A DNA stretch of 64,000 nt, taken from NCBI RefSeq assembly GCF_001592875.1, contig NZ_LSOF01000014.1, forward strand, positions 186,001 to 250,000. Reading direction: 5' to 3'. Below the pieces are notes generated by a model. That model worked only from the letters and a program-made list of their open reading frames with translations. It had not been told where the DNA came from and ran no database searches. Position 1 is the first letter of the stretch. Each line of letters starts with the position of its first letter. Shown in pieces: positions 53,526-62,440 of this stretch. The DNA is from Pseudomonas sp. BMS12. Its GTDB lineage: Bacteria > Pseudomonadota > Gammaproteobacteria > Pseudomonadales > Pseudomonadaceae. A program made the position numbers and the translations under genes.

Positions 53526-53870
53526 AAGTGCGTGCCCCTGACAAACATGTGCAAGCGCGCAGCGCAAAGCGGCGGCTACGCGAGCTTTATGGCAGGTAGG
53601 CATGCGCCTTGGAGTGGGGGCCTATCGGCTCTGACGGCTGGCCGATGATTGTTATTGGAGGCGGGTGGCTTTTTCCGGCCCGGGCATCGAGGTTCCGATG
53701 GGCAGTCCCGTTGCGGTGCCGAGGCACCTTGTGATCTGGAAAAGGCTTCTTAGATGTCTTCTATGACTAGCTGGTCACTAGCGGACCGTTGATTGGATTC
53801 AAGCAGCCTGTTGTTACCGATGCAAGACCTTGCGGTGAATTAGTCGGCACCACTGGTCGGGGCTTTGCGT
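53526..53870. other. gene-free gap upstream of phaG
   Basis: 345 bases between the phaG start and the rsuA stop. I see no coding frame with a ribosome site, RNA gene or strong palindrome. It presumably holds the phaG promoter and the 3' end of the rsuA transcript. Confidence 0.5.
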
Positions 53871-54563
53871 TCAGACCAGCGCGACTTCCTCGGCGCTCAA
53901 TGCCCGGTACTGGCCGGGAGCGAGTTCCGGGTCGAGCTGCAGGGGCCCCATGCGTTCGCGATGCAGGCCGATGACCTTGTTCTGGAAGTGGCCGAACATG
54001 CGCTTGACCTGATGGTAGCGGCCTTCGTGCAGGGTCAGCAGGGCCTCGTGGCTGGCCAGAATCTGCAGCTCGGCGGGGAGGGTGGTGAGGTTCTCGTAGG
54101 CGAAGTACAGGCCGCGGGCGAACACCTCGCCGTACTCGGGCGTGATTGGCTGCTCGGTGTGCACCCGGTAGACCTTGCCCAGCCGGCTGCGCGGCTCGGT
54201 CAGGCGCCGCGACCAGAGACCATCATTGGTGATGAGCAGCAGGCCGGTGGTATTCAGGTCGAGCCGCCCGCCGATATGCAATTCGTGCTTGTCGGGCTCG
54301 TGCAGCAGGTCGAGCACGGTGCGGTGTTCGGGATGTTCGGTGGCGCTGACCACGCCCGCTGGCTTGTTGAGCATGAAATAGCGCGCCGGCTTGCCGGCCT
54401 GCAGGGTTTCGTCGTCCAGCTCGATATGGTCGAACTCGCGCACGTCGCGGCGGCCGTCGCGTTCGATCTGGCCGTTGACGCTCAGGCGTCCGGCGGCCAG
54501 CAGCAGGCGGGCATCGGCGCGATTGCAGTGCGGCAGGTTGCTGAGAAAACGGTCCAGGCGCAT
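53871..54563 (-). CDS. rsuA: 16S rRNA pseudouridine synthase RsuA
   Basis: A 230-residue RsuA/RluB-family enzyme. S4 RNA-binding domain (~1-55, MRLDRFLSNLPHCNRADARLLLAAGRLSVNG), catalytic motif GRLDLNTTGLLLITNDG with the nucleophilic Asp, and the C-terminal EGRYHQVKRMFGH segment. Likely modifies the small-subunit rRNA. ATG 54563 is three bases after the CWC stop; it closes an operon begun by a diguanylate cyclase. Confidence 0.9.
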   Translation of the reverse strand: MRLDRFLSNLPHCNRADARLLLAAGRLSVNGQIERDGRRDVREFDHIELDDETLQAGKPARYFMLNKPAGVVSATEHPEHRTVLDLLHEPDKHELHIGGRLDLNTTGLLLITNDGLWSRRLTEPRSRLGKVYRVHTEQPITPEYGEVFARGLYFAYENLTTLPAELQILASHEALLTLHEGRYHQVKRMFGHFQNKVIGLHRERMGPLQLDPELAPGQYRALSAEEVALV

Positions 54564-54566
54564 GGC

Positions 54567-54773
54567 TCAGTCGGGTTTCGCCGGCTCGTCGAGAACCCTG
54601 GCGCAGTTGGGGCAGAGGCAGCGGGTGCCGCGCTGCTCGACGGGCAATGCGTCGAGCACCTGGTGTGCGATGGGGGTATGGAAGCACCAGCAGTCCTGCA
54701 CCGGTTGTGCGCTACTGGCCTGGGCGCAGCGATTGGGCTGGCCGCAGCGTGGGCAGCGCTCGGCCTCGCTCAT
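54567..54773 (-). CDS. cysteine-rich CWC family protein
   Basis: A 68-residue protein with eight Cys in the CWC family arrangement: CPRCGQPNRC, DCWCF and TRCLCPNC. The paired CxxC motifs suggest a zinc ribbon-like fold. Its ATG overlaps the diguanylate cyclase stop (ATGA), and rsuA starts three bases after its stop. Function unknown; a nucleic-acid or ribosome-related role is suggested only by the rsuA linkage. Confidence 0.82.
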   Translation of the reverse strand: MSEAERCPRCGQPNRCAQASSAQPVQDCWCFHTPIAHQVLDALPVEQRGTRCLCPNCARVLDEPAKPD

Positions 54774-56248
54774 GGGGCGAAGGTCTCTTCGCATACGCGG
54801 TTGCGCCCGGATTGCTTGGCCCGGTACAGCGCGCGGTCGGCACGGGCGAGGATGCGTTCGAGGTTGTCGTCGCGATGCAGTTCGCTGATGCCGATGCTGG
54901 TGGTGACCCGCAGGTTGACGCCGTTGAAGGCGAAGACTTCCTGCTCGGTCTGCTGGCGGATCTTCTCGGCCAGTTGCCGGGCCGTGCTGCTGCCGGTGTC
55001 CTTGAGCAGCAGGATGAACTCCTCACCACCCCAGCGGCAGATGATGTCGGACTGGCGCAGGTTGCTCTGCAGGGCGAGGGAAAAGCCGCGCAGTACCTGG
55101 TCGCCGGCCAGGTGGCCGTGGGTGTCGTTGAGCTGCTTGAAGTTGTCGAGGTCGATCAGCAGCGCGCTCAGCGGGCTCTGCTCGCGCAGGGCTTCCTGCA
55201 GGGCTTGTGCCGCCAGCAGGTCGAAGCCGCGGCGGTTGGGCAGGCCGGTGAGCGAGTCGGTGGTGGCCAGTGCGGCGATACGTTGCTGGTAGCGGCGGGT
55301 GGCGATGAAGACCAGGCCCAGCACCAGAGCGCTGATCAGCGCGCAGATCAGCAGGTTGAGGTACAGGCTGTGGCGAATACTGGCCAGTGCGCCTTCCTCG
55401 TGCTTGTCGACGAACAGGTACCAGTCCAGCTCGGGGATGTAGCGCACGTTGAGGAAGTGCCCGCGGCCGTGCTCTTGATAGCTGTAGCGCCCGCTCTTGG
55501 GCGCAGGCAATTTGCTTTGCAGGGTTTCCAGGCCGGGGATGTCGCTGATCCGCTGACCGCGCTGGATGCCCATCGGGCCACCCTTGGCACCGGTCAGCAC
55601 CAGGCGCCCCTGACTGTCGCTGAAATAGATGCTGCGGTCGTAGCGCTGCTGGTAGTCATCCACCAACTTGACCACTGCATCCACGGTGAGGCCGACACCG
55701 GCCACGCCAATGAAGTTGTTCTGGTAGTCGAACACCTTGAAGTTGATGAAGAAGGTCAGCTGATCGCCATTGGCCATGTCTGGGTCGACGCTGATCTCGT
55801 AGGGTTCGACCATGCTGCGCACGCGGAAGTACCAGGCATCGCGGGGCTCCTCTTCCTTGACCTGCTTGAGTACACCCTTGGCCTGGTAGTAGGTGCGGGT
55901 CTTCTCGGAAATGAAGAAGCTGGTGAAGGTGCCGTAGTGCTCCTGGATTTCGCGCAGGTAGCGGGTCATCGGTTCGGCGTCACGTTCGCCGTCCAGCGCC
56001 CAGTCGCGCAGGAAGGTGTCGCGGGCCATCATCGAGGCAATCTGGGTGGGACGGATCAGGTCCTTCTGGATTTCCGAATAGATGTTGTCAGAAGTCAGCG
56101 GTAGCTCGGTGTTGACGATGCTGTAGCGAATGCTGTCGCGCGAGCTGTAGTAGCTGACCAGGCTGGTGGCGAGGAAGCCGCCCAGCAGGAGAATGCTTAG
56201 CACCACTAGTAGGGTGGCCTGGGCCTTGCGGGACGTGCTGAGCGGCAT
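54770..56248 (-). CDS. membrane diguanylate cyclase (dCache-GGDEF)
   Basis: A 492-residue cyclase from the ATG at 56248; upstream frame to 56308 is leader-like. TM1 ~12-34; dCache-type periplasmic sensor (~40-295) with YFRVRSMVEPYEISVDPD, GVAGVGLTVDAVVKLV and ELDWYLFVDKHE; TM2 ~300-322; GGDEF domain with GGEEF at 407-411 and an RQSD I-site five residues before. Responds to an unknown small molecule by making cyclic di-GMP. It is the first gene of an operon with CWC and rsuA. The 206-base gap 56249-56454 holds the divergent promoters. Confidence 0.9.
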   Translation of the reverse strand: MPLSTSRKAQATLLVVLSILLLGGFLATSLVSYYSSRDSIRYSIVNTELPLTSDNIYSEIQKDLIRPTQIASMMARDTFLRDWALDGERDAEPMTRYLREIQEHYGTFTSFFISEKTRTYYQAKGVLKQVKEEEPRDAWYFRVRSMVEPYEISVDPDMANGDQLTFFINFKVFDYQNNFIGVAGVGLTVDAVVKLVDDYQQRYDRSIYFSDSQGRLVLTGAKGGPMGIQRGQRISDIPGLETLQSKLPAPKSGRYSYQEHGRGHFLNVRYIPELDWYLFVDKHEEGALASIRHSLYLNLLICALISALVLGLVFIATRRYQQRIAALATTDSLTGLPNRRGFDLLAAQALQEALREQSPLSALLIDLDNFKQLNDTHGHLAGDQVLRGFSLALQSNLRQSDIICRWGGEEFILLLKDTGSSTARQLAEKIRQQTEQEVFAFNGVNLRVTTSIGISELHRDDNLERILARADRALYRAKQSGRNRVCEETFAP

Positions 56249-56454
56249 GGGCAGGGGATCGCATCGACAGGGTGGCACCATGCTAGCTTGCACAGCCCTC
56301 GGCGTCACCGTCGATCACACCGGCTTGCTCCTGGCGGGCGACAGGCCTACCGTGGCGGGTAATGAGAGCCTTCTTGGTGACTGCTGCGCCTTGCCGCGCT
56401 ACCGCTTGCTGACTTGTCCCTGATTCGACATCCCACTCAGCAATCGAGAAGACC

Positions 56455-57111
56455 ATGCCTGGCTACCGCATCAAGTATTCCACCTGCAGCATCGGCACCG
56501 AGGATTTCCATCTGTGCTCGCTGCGCGACCGCCAGCAGTTCGCCGATGCCGATGGCGAGGCCGAGCGGCAGGGCATCTTCTCCGCCACCTGGTCCTTGTT
56601 CGGCCAGCTGTGGCTCTCCGGCGAGGTGCTGGCCTGCACCATGAGCCGCTATCCCGTGCAAGGGCTGCGCATTCTCGAGCTGGGCTGCGGGTTGGGCCTG
56701 TCCAGCCTGGTGCTGCAGCGCCTGGGTGCCGACATCACCGCCAGTGACTATCACCCGCTGGCCGAAACCTTTCTCGCCCGCAATGCCACGCTCAACGAGC
56801 TGCCACCGTTGAGCTACCAGCGTTGCGACTGGGCCGAGGAGTACCCGCAGCTGGGCCTGTTCGACCTGATCATCGGCAGTGACCTGCTCTATGAGCCCGA
56901 CCACCCGGAACTGCTGGCCAGTTTCATCGATCGGCACAGCACAGCCGCGGCCGAGGTGCTGATCGCCGACCCTCGGCGCGGCAACACGGCGCGCTTCAGC
57001 CGAGCCTTGCTCGCGTTTGCCTACCAGCAACAGAGCGACTACCCGAACGCCCGCGATAGCGCCAACGAGCCGTTCAAGGGGCGCCTGCTGCGCTATCGCC
57101 GCTGCGCCTGA
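56455..57111 (+). CDS. class I SAM-dependent methyltransferase
   Basis: A 218-residue Rossmann methyltransferase of the METTL21/nicotinamide-methyltransferase-like group: the AdoMet site LRILELGCGLGLSSLVLQRLGADITASDY, the acidic loop and FDLIIGSDLLYEPDHPELL. The N-terminus resembles protein-lysine methyltransferases, so a protein substrate is possible. Its stop TGA directly abuts the convergent urea carboxylase stop (no intervening base). Confidence 0.82.
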   Translation: MPGYRIKYSTCSIGTEDFHLCSLRDRQQFADADGEAERQGIFSATWSLFGQLWLSGEVLACTMSRYPVQGLRILELGCGLGLSSLVLQRLGADITASDYHPLAETFLARNATLNELPPLSYQRCDWAEEYPQLGLFDLIIGSDLLYEPDHPELLASFIDRHSTAAAEVLIADPRRGNTARFSRALLAFAYQQQSDYPNARDSANEPFKGRLLRYRRCA

Positions 57112-60100
57112 TCAGGCCTCTTCCAGCACCACTACGCGCTGCCCGGCGCGTACCGGCGAGCCGGGTTGCACGCGCACCTCACGTACCACGCCGCTGATCG
57201 GGGCGATGAGGGGAATCTCCATCTTCATCGATTCGAGAATCACCAGCACATCGCCGGCCTGCACGGCTACGCCTTCAGCCACCTGCACCTGCCAGAGATT
57301 GCCGGCGATATGGCTGTCGATGCCGTGCTGGCCAGTGCCGAGCGGGGCGTCCTCGCCCAGTTCGGCGGCGGTTTCCTCCACCTCGAAGTGTGCCTGGCCG
57401 GACTCGATCCAGCGTTGGCGCTCGGCGTCGAAGGCGGCGCGCTGCTGGGTGCGGAAGGCGTCGATGCCCTCGGCTTCCTTGGCGAGGAAGTCCTGATAGT
57501 CGGCCAGGGCCAGTTCGCTGTATTCGATGCGCAGTTGATAGCGGCCGAGTGGGAAGTCGCGGCGGATTTGCAGCAGCTCCTCGGCACCGACCGGGTAGAA
57601 ACGGATCTGGTCGAAGAAGCGCAGCAGCCAGGGTTTGCCGTGGAAGGCGGCCACTTCACGGTAGCGGTTCCACATCTGCAGGGTGCGGCCGACGAACTGG
57701 TAGCCGCCGGGGCCTTCCATGCCGTACACGCACATGTAGGCGCCGCCGATGCCCACCGAGTTCTCGGCGGTCCAGGTGCGCGCCGGGTTGTACTTGGTGG
57801 TGACCAGGCGATGGCGCGGGTCCAGCGGCGTGGCCACCGGCGCGCCGAGGTAGACGTCACCCAGGCCCATCACCAGGTAGCTGGCGTCGAACACCGTCTT
57901 GTACACCTCATCCAGGTTCGGCAGGTCGTTGATGCGGCGGATAAATTCCAGGTTGCTCGGGCACCAGGGCGCGTCCTTGCGTACCGTGGTCATGTATTTC
58001 TCGATCGCCAGCTGGCAGGCCGGGTCGTCCCAGGACAGCGGCAGGTGGACGATGCGCGAGGGCACCTTGAGGTCTTGCGCTGCGCACACCGCGTCCCACT
58101 CGCCGGCGACGGTGTCGAGCAGTTGCTGCAGCGGCAGGGTTTCCGGCTGGTAGTGCACCTGCAGCGAGCGGATACCCGGGGTCAGGTCGATCACGCCGTT
58201 GAGGCTCAATGCTTCCAGCGCCTGCATCAGCGCGTGGCCGCGGAAGCGCAGGACCAGGTCCAGCTCCGCCGCGCCGATCTCCAGCAGCAGATGGGTGTCG
58301 CCCGACAGGCGCGCGACCAGGCGTTTGTCGGCTTCTTCAATGTCGAGAACGATGGGTGAGGTCAGCGTATGACTACCCCCTCTCCCATTCATGGGAGAGG
58401 GCTGGGGAGAGGGGGGTTGAGTGTTGCGGATAACCCTCTCCCCCGGCCCCTCTCCCATAAATGGGAGAGGGGAGAGGTTCGCGTATGCCTGTTTCTGCGC
58501 CTTGGCCAGTTCCCGCGCCGTGGCGATATCCACCGGGATAAACCGAACCTTGTCGCCCGCCTTGAGCTGCCCCAGCTGCCACAGGTCGGCCTCGATGATG
58601 GTCACCGGGCAGACGAAGCCGCCCAGGCTCGGGCCATCGGGTCCCAGAATCACCGGCATATCGCCGGTGAAGTCCACCGCGCCGATGGCATAGGGGTTGT
58701 CATGGATATTCGAGGGGTGCAGGCCGGCTTCGCCGCCGCTGTCGCGCACCCACTCCGGTTTCGGGCCGATCAGGCGCACGCCGGTGCGGCTGGAGTTGAA
58801 GTGCACTTCCCAGTCGGTGGCGAGGAAGGTGTCGATATAGGCCGAGGTGAAGTATTCCGGCGCGCCGTGCGGGCCGTAGATCACGCGGATTTCGCGCACG
58901 GCGGGCAGGGCGGTGCACAGTGCGGCGGGCAGTTGCGCGCCGTTGCTCGTATTGCCGAGAGACGGAATATGCAGCACATCGCCGGCGCGCAGGGCGCGGC
59001 CGCCGTGGCCGCCGAACTGGCCGAGGGTGAAGGTGCTTTTGCTGCCCAGGTACTCGGGCACCTGCAGGCCGCCGCGCAGAGTCAGGTACGAGCGTGCGCC
59101 GCTACCGGCGATGGTGCCGAGGCTCAGGGTGCTGCCGGCCTTGATCAGCAATGCGGTATTCATCGGTTGCTCGGCGCCATCCACGCTCAGCGGAATCGCC
59201 GCGCCGGTCACCGCCACCACCGCGTCGGTGTTGAAGCGCAGCAGCGGGCCGCTCATGGTGATCTCCAGGCCGCCGGCACCTTCGTCGTTGCCCAGCAGGC
59301 GGTTGCCCAGGCGCAGCGCGCGGTCGTCCATCGGTCCGGACGGCGGTACGCCGACCGCCCAGTAGCCGAGGCGGCCGGGGAAGTCCTGCACCGTCGTCTG
59401 GGTGCCGGCGGACAGCACCTCGAAGGTGTGCGCCTGGTAGGTCAGGCCTTCCAGGCAGCGGGTCCAGGGCGAGCCACTGGCGAAGGGGGCGTCGAGCAGA
59501 ATCTGCCGCAGGTACTGGCTGTTGGTTTCCACGCCGTACAGCAGGGTATCGGCCAGGGCCTGGTTCAGCGCGGCGCTGGCCTGCTCGCGGGTCGGCTGCC
59601 AGGTGATGACCTTGGCGATCATCGGGTCGAAGTAGGGTGGAATTTCGCAGCCGGCCTCGACCCATGTGTCGATGCGCAGGCTCTTGCCATCGGCCGCCGG
59701 GAATTGCACGGCGGTGAGCAGGCCAGGGCTGGGCTGGAAGTAGCGGCCCGGGTCTTCGGCGTACAGACGCGCCTGGATGGCGTGGCCGCTGGGTTTCAAG
59801 TCCTTAGCCAGTTCGCTGAGCGGGGCCAGGTCGCCGGCCGCCAGCTCGATCATCCAGCGCACCAGGTCGACGCCCCACACCTGTTCGGTTACGCCGTGCT
59901 CGACCTGCAGGCGGGTGTTCACTTCGAGGAAGTAGAAGCGCTCGGCCTCGCTGTCGTAGACGAACTCCACGGTGCCGGCGCTGCGGTAGCTGACCGCCTT
60001 GGCCAGCTTGATCGCCGCCGCGCACAGCTCGTCGGCCATGCCGGCCGGCAGGTTGGGCGCCGGGGTTTCTTCCAGCACCTTCTGGTTGCGTCGCTGTACC

Positions 60101-60786
60101 GAGCAGTCGCGCACGCCCAGGGCCAGCACTTCTCCGGCGCCGTCGCCAAATACCTGCACTTCCAGGTGGCGGGCGCGCTGGATGTACTTCTCGATGAAGA
60201 CGCCGCTGTCGCTGAAATTATTCTGCCCCAGGCGCTTGACCGCCTCGAAGGCGTCGGCGAGTTCGGCCGCGCTGTTGCACACGCGCATGCCGATGCCGCC
60301 ACCGCCGGCGGTACTTTTCAGCATCACCGGGTAGCCGACTTGCTCGCCGGCAATCAGCGCGGCGTCGAGGTTTTCCAGCAGTTCGGTGCCTTCCAGCATC
60401 GGCACGCCGTGCTGTTTTGCGAGTGCTCTGGCGGTGTGCTTGAGGCCGAATACGCGCAGTTGTTCGGGCGTGGGGCCGACAAAGGCGATGCCAGCGGCCT
60501 CGCAGGCTTCGGCAAACGCCGCGTTTTCGGAGAGGAAACCGTAGCCGGGGTGAATGGCTTTTGCGCCGGTCTGCTTGGCGACGGCGAGGATCTTGCCGAC
60601 CACCAGATAGGTGCCGGCGGCCGGGCCCTCGCCGAGGCTGAAGGCCTCATCGGCCTGCTGGATATGCAGGCTGGCGGCGTCGGCCTCGGAGTACACGGCC
60701 ACGCCTTTGACGTCGAGCTGGCGCAACGTGCGCAGGATGCGGCAGGCAATGGCGCCACGGTTGGCGATCAGGAGTTTGTCGAACAT
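57112..60786 (-). CDS. uca: biotin-dependent urea/guanidine carboxylase
   Basis: A 1224-residue carboxylase: biotin carboxylase (~1-450, with HPGYGFLSENAAFAEAC and the TAGGGGIGM ATP loop), KipA/AHS2 domain (~470-770, QDFPGRLGYWAVGVPPSGPMDDRALRLGN), KipI/AHS1 domain (~815-1050), and biotinyl domain with Lys1188 in ESMKME. It makes allophanate from urea, or carboxyguanidine from guanidine; the adjacent DUF1989 pair favours guanidine. A palindromic repeat at 58376-58478 inserts ~34 residues (LSPLPFMGEGPGERV) between AHS2 and AHS1 without breaking the frame. No allophanate hydrolase gene follows. Confidence 0.9.
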   Translation of the reverse strand: MFDKLLIANRGAIACRILRTLRQLDVKGVAVYSEADAASLHIQQADEAFSLGEGPAAGTYLVVGKILAVAKQTGAKAIHPGYGFLSENAAFAEACEAAGIAFVGPTPEQLRVFGLKHTARALAKQHGVPMLEGTELLENLDAALIAGEQVGYPVMLKSTAGGGGIGMRVCNSAAELADAFEAVKRLGQNNFSDSGVFIEKYIQRARHLEVQVFGDGAGEVLALGVRDCSVQRRNQKVLEETPAPNLPAGMADELCAAAIKLAKAVSYRSAGTVEFVYDSEAERFYFLEVNTRLQVEHGVTEQVWGVDLVRWMIELAAGDLAPLSELAKDLKPSGHAIQARLYAEDPGRYFQPSPGLLTAVQFPAADGKSLRIDTWVEAGCEIPPYFDPMIAKVITWQPTREQASAALNQALADTLLYGVETNSQYLRQILLDAPFASGSPWTRCLEGLTYQAHTFEVLSAGTQTTVQDFPGRLGYWAVGVPPSGPMDDRALRLGNRLLGNDEGAGGLEITMSGPLLRFNTDAVVAVTGAAIPLSVDGAEQPMNTALLIKAGSTLSLGTIAGSGARSYLTLRGGLQVPEYLGSKSTFTLGQFGGHGGRALRAGDVLHIPSLGNTSNGAQLPAALCTALPAVREIRVIYGPHGAPEYFTSAYIDTFLATDWEVHFNSSRTGVRLIGPKPEWVRDSGGEAGLHPSNIHDNPYAIGAVDFTGDMPVILGPDGPSLGGFVCPVTIIEADLWQLGQLKAGDKVRFIPVDIATARELAKAQKQAYANLSPLPFMGEGPGERVIRNTQPPSPQPSPMNGRGGSHTLTSPIVLDIEEADKRLVARLSGDTHLLLEIGAAELDLVLRFRGHALMQALEALSLNGVIDLTPGIRSLQVHYQPETLPLQQLLDTVAGEWDAVCAAQDLKVPSRIVHLPLSWDDPACQLAIEKYMTTVRKDAPWCPSNLEFIRRINDLPNLDEVYKTVFDASYLVMGLGDVYLGAPVATPLDPRHRLVTTKYNPARTWTAENSVGIGGAYMCVYGMEGPGGYQFVGRTLQMWNRYREVAAFHGKPWLLRFFDQIRFYPVGAEELLQIRRDFPLGRYQLRIEYSELALADYQDFLAKEAEGIDAFRTQQRAAFDAERQRWIESGQAHFEVEETAAELGEDAPLGTGQHGIDSHIAGNLWQVQVAEGVAVQAGDVLVILESMKMEIPLIAPISGVVREVRVQPGSPVRAGQRVVVLEEA
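58376..58478. repeat. in-frame composite palindromic repeat inside uca
   Basis: Two perfect hairpins in mirrored order: CCCTCTCCCAT-TC-ATGGGAGAGGG (58378-58401) and CCCCTCTCCCAT-AA-ATGGGAGAGGGG (58447-58472). Between them GGGGAGAGGG (58404-58413) pairs with CCCTCTCCCC (58434-58443), so the whole can fold as a three-stem cruciform. The CCCTCTCCC...GGGAGAGGG unit is a known type of dispersed bacterial repeat, normally intergenic. Here it is translated as a Pro/Gly-rich linker at residues ~770-804. Confidence 0.88.
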
Positions 60787-60877
60787 CTGCTTGCCCTCGA
60801 AAGGGTTGGCGGGCCGTCCCGCCGCTATTCGGTCTGCACCACGGTCGTCCGGGGTGGATAAATCGGTAGGGTTGCGC

Positions 60878-60933
60878 GTGGGAGCGGCTTTAGCCGCGAA
60901 GCAGGGCCACGCGAAAGCATCGCGGCTGAAGCC
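60878..60933. repeat. REP pair between DUF1989 gene and uca
   Basis: A REP at 60878-60900 matches the 19130-19152 copy at 21 of 23 bases, and an inverted partial REP (CGCGGCTGAAGCC, 60921-60933) follows, ending one base before the upstream gene's stop codon. It fills most of the 148-base intercistronic gap and could modulate how far the operon message extends into uca. Confidence 0.75.
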
Positions 60934-60934
60934 C

Positions 60935-61570
60935 TCAATCCCAGATCAGCACCTCGGCCGGTGTCGGGTTCCAGCCATTGCAGGGGTTGTTCAGCTGCGG
61001 GCAGTTGGAGATCAGCACGATCACGTCCATATGCGCCGTCAACTCCACATATTTGCCCGGCGCCGAGATGCCGTCCTCGAAGGTCAGGCCGCCCTCGGGC
61101 GTGACCGGCACGTTCATGAAGAAGTTGATGTTGGCGCCGATGTCGCGCTTCTCCAGGCGGCCATCGTGCAGGCTGGCGCGCAGGAAGTTGTCGCGGCAGC
61201 TGTGCATATAGCGCTTGTCGAGGGCGTATCTGACCGTGTTGCTCTCCTGGGCGCAGGCGCCTCCGAGGGTGTCGTGGCGGCCGCAGGTGTCGGCGCTGAT
61301 GGTCAGCAGCGGGTTGCCCAGGTTCGACCAGAGCACGGTGCCGGTGGTCAGGTACACGCTGTTCTGCTTGCGCAGGGTGCGTTGCGGGTCGTAGCGCTCG
61401 CGCGGGTTGCGGGCCGAGAAGAACAGGGTGTCGACTGCCTGGTTGCCTTCCAGGTCGAGCAGGCGCACGGTCTGTCCGGCTTTGACTTCGCAGAGGAACG
61501 GCTCGCCGGCCGGGATTTCGTGGCGGTAGACGGCGGCTTCGGGGTGCAGGTTGCTGGTGGTGAGGCTCAT
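60935..61570 (-). CDS. DUF1989 urea-carboxylase-associated protein (shorter subunit)
   Basis: A 211-residue DUF1989 protein (UAAP-type). Motifs: [58 protein letters not shown], and [15 protein letters not shown] with FMNVPV. With its longer paralogue it probably forms the heteromeric carboxyguanidine deiminase described for guanidine-using bacteria (CgdAB); the older name is urea carboxylase-associated protein. I am unsure which of UAAP1/UAAP2 numbering applies. It lies between a triple palindrome (5' side) and a REP pair (3' side). Confidence 0.87.
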   Translation of the reverse strand: MSLTTSNLHPEAAVYRHEIPAGEPFLCEVKAGQTVRLLDLEGNQAVDTLFFSARNPRERYDPQRTLRKQNSVYLTTGTVLWSNLGNPLLTISADTCGRHDTLGGACAQESNTVRYALDKRYMHSCRDNFLRASLHDGRLEKRDIGANINFFMNVPVTPEGGLTFEDGISAPGKYVELTAHMDVIVLISNCPQLNNPCNGWNPTPAEVLIWD

Positions 61571-61624
61571 GGCTGGCTCCGTGGGGTGGCCTTGGTCACT
61601 CGGCAGTACAGGATGTGCTGCCCG

Positions 61625-61712
61625 CGAATCGCGTGCGATTCGGCGGGAGCCATTCGCGGACATGTGCCGCGAATGGCGTCGCATGAAGGATTCAGGGATG
61701 AATCCTTCATGC
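61625..61712. repeat. three consecutive perfect palindromes between the DUF1989 genes
   Basis: Palindrome 1: CGAATCGC/GCGATTCG (61625-61642, 2-base loop). Palindrome 2: 11-base arms GCCATTCGCGG/CCGCGAATGGC (61649-61677, 7-base loop). Palindrome 3: 13-base arms GCATGAAGGATTC/GAATCCTTCATGC (61681-61712, 6-base loop), which overlaps the stop codon of the upstream gene. Together they occupy most of the 136-base intercistronic gap; none has a T-run. Confidence 0.85.
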
Positions 61713-62438
61713 CAGATAAAGCCGTTCGGTGTTGTGGAAGCCGCGACCGTTCTCCGGGCGCGAGGTGCGGCACAGCACGCTGATGCCGTCGCTCTCGACC
61801 TTGCTCCAGCTCAGTTGCACCGGCTTGGGCGCGTACTCGGGATTCGGATCCATGGGGTGTTGCAGGGCGGTCAGCACCACCAAGGTGTCCATCGGCGCGT
61901 ACAGCTCGATGTAATCGCCAGCCTTGGAGTTGCCGGGTTCGAAGTGGAAGCGGCCGTCGCCATCGACCGTCACCTTGCTGAACAGGTTGAGCGCCATCAG
62001 CAGGTCCTGCAGGTTGAGGTTCCACTTGCCCATTTCCACCAGCAGGTTGTCCACGCCGTTGCGAAAGAAATCGTTGCGCAGTTCCTGATAGCGACCGGCG
62101 CCGTACTTCTCGGCGACTTCCTGTGCGTTGAGCACGCCGCCGAAGCTGTCGTGCCAGCCGCAGGTATCGGCGGTGATGGCGGCGAGTACGCGGCCCATAT
62201 CCGAGTACAGGCAGTGGCCGGCGGTGAGCTTGGCGGTGTGCTGGCACTTTAGGGTGTCCGGCAGGTTCAGGCGCTCGCTTTTCTCGGCGGCACTGAGCAG
62301 CAGCAGGCTGACGTTGGCGTCGCCTTCTAGGTCGGTGATGCGCAGCAGCTGGCCGCGCTTGAGGACGAACGAGGTATGGCCGCCGCCCGGTACGAGCTCT
62401 TCGTACAGGGTCGGGCGCAGGGCGAGAGAGGCCGTCAT
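61707..62438 (-). CDS. DUF1989 urea-carboxylase-associated protein (longer subunit)
   Basis: A 243-residue DUF1989 paralogue of the 60935 protein. Shared motifs: [46 protein letters not shown], and [21 protein letters not shown]; the C-terminal part ([32 protein letters not shown]) is longer. Both paralogues keep TCGxHDxxGG, likely part of a metal or catalytic site. It starts two bases after the ABC ATPase stop, so it is in the same message. Its stop lies inside a 13-base-arm hairpin. Confidence 0.88.
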   Translation of the reverse strand: MTASLALRPTLYEELVPGGGHTSFVLKRGQLLRITDLEGDANVSLLLLSAAEKSERLNLPDTLKCQHTAKLTAGHCLYSDMGRVLAAITADTCGWHDSFGGVLNAQEVAEKYGAGRYQELRNDFFRNGVDNLLVEMGKWNLNLQDLLMALNLFSKVTVDGDGRFHFEPGNSKAGDYIELYAPMDTLVVLTALQHPMDPNPEYAPKPVQLSWSKVESDGISVLCRTSRPENGRGFHNTERLYLA

Positions 62439-62440
62439 GC

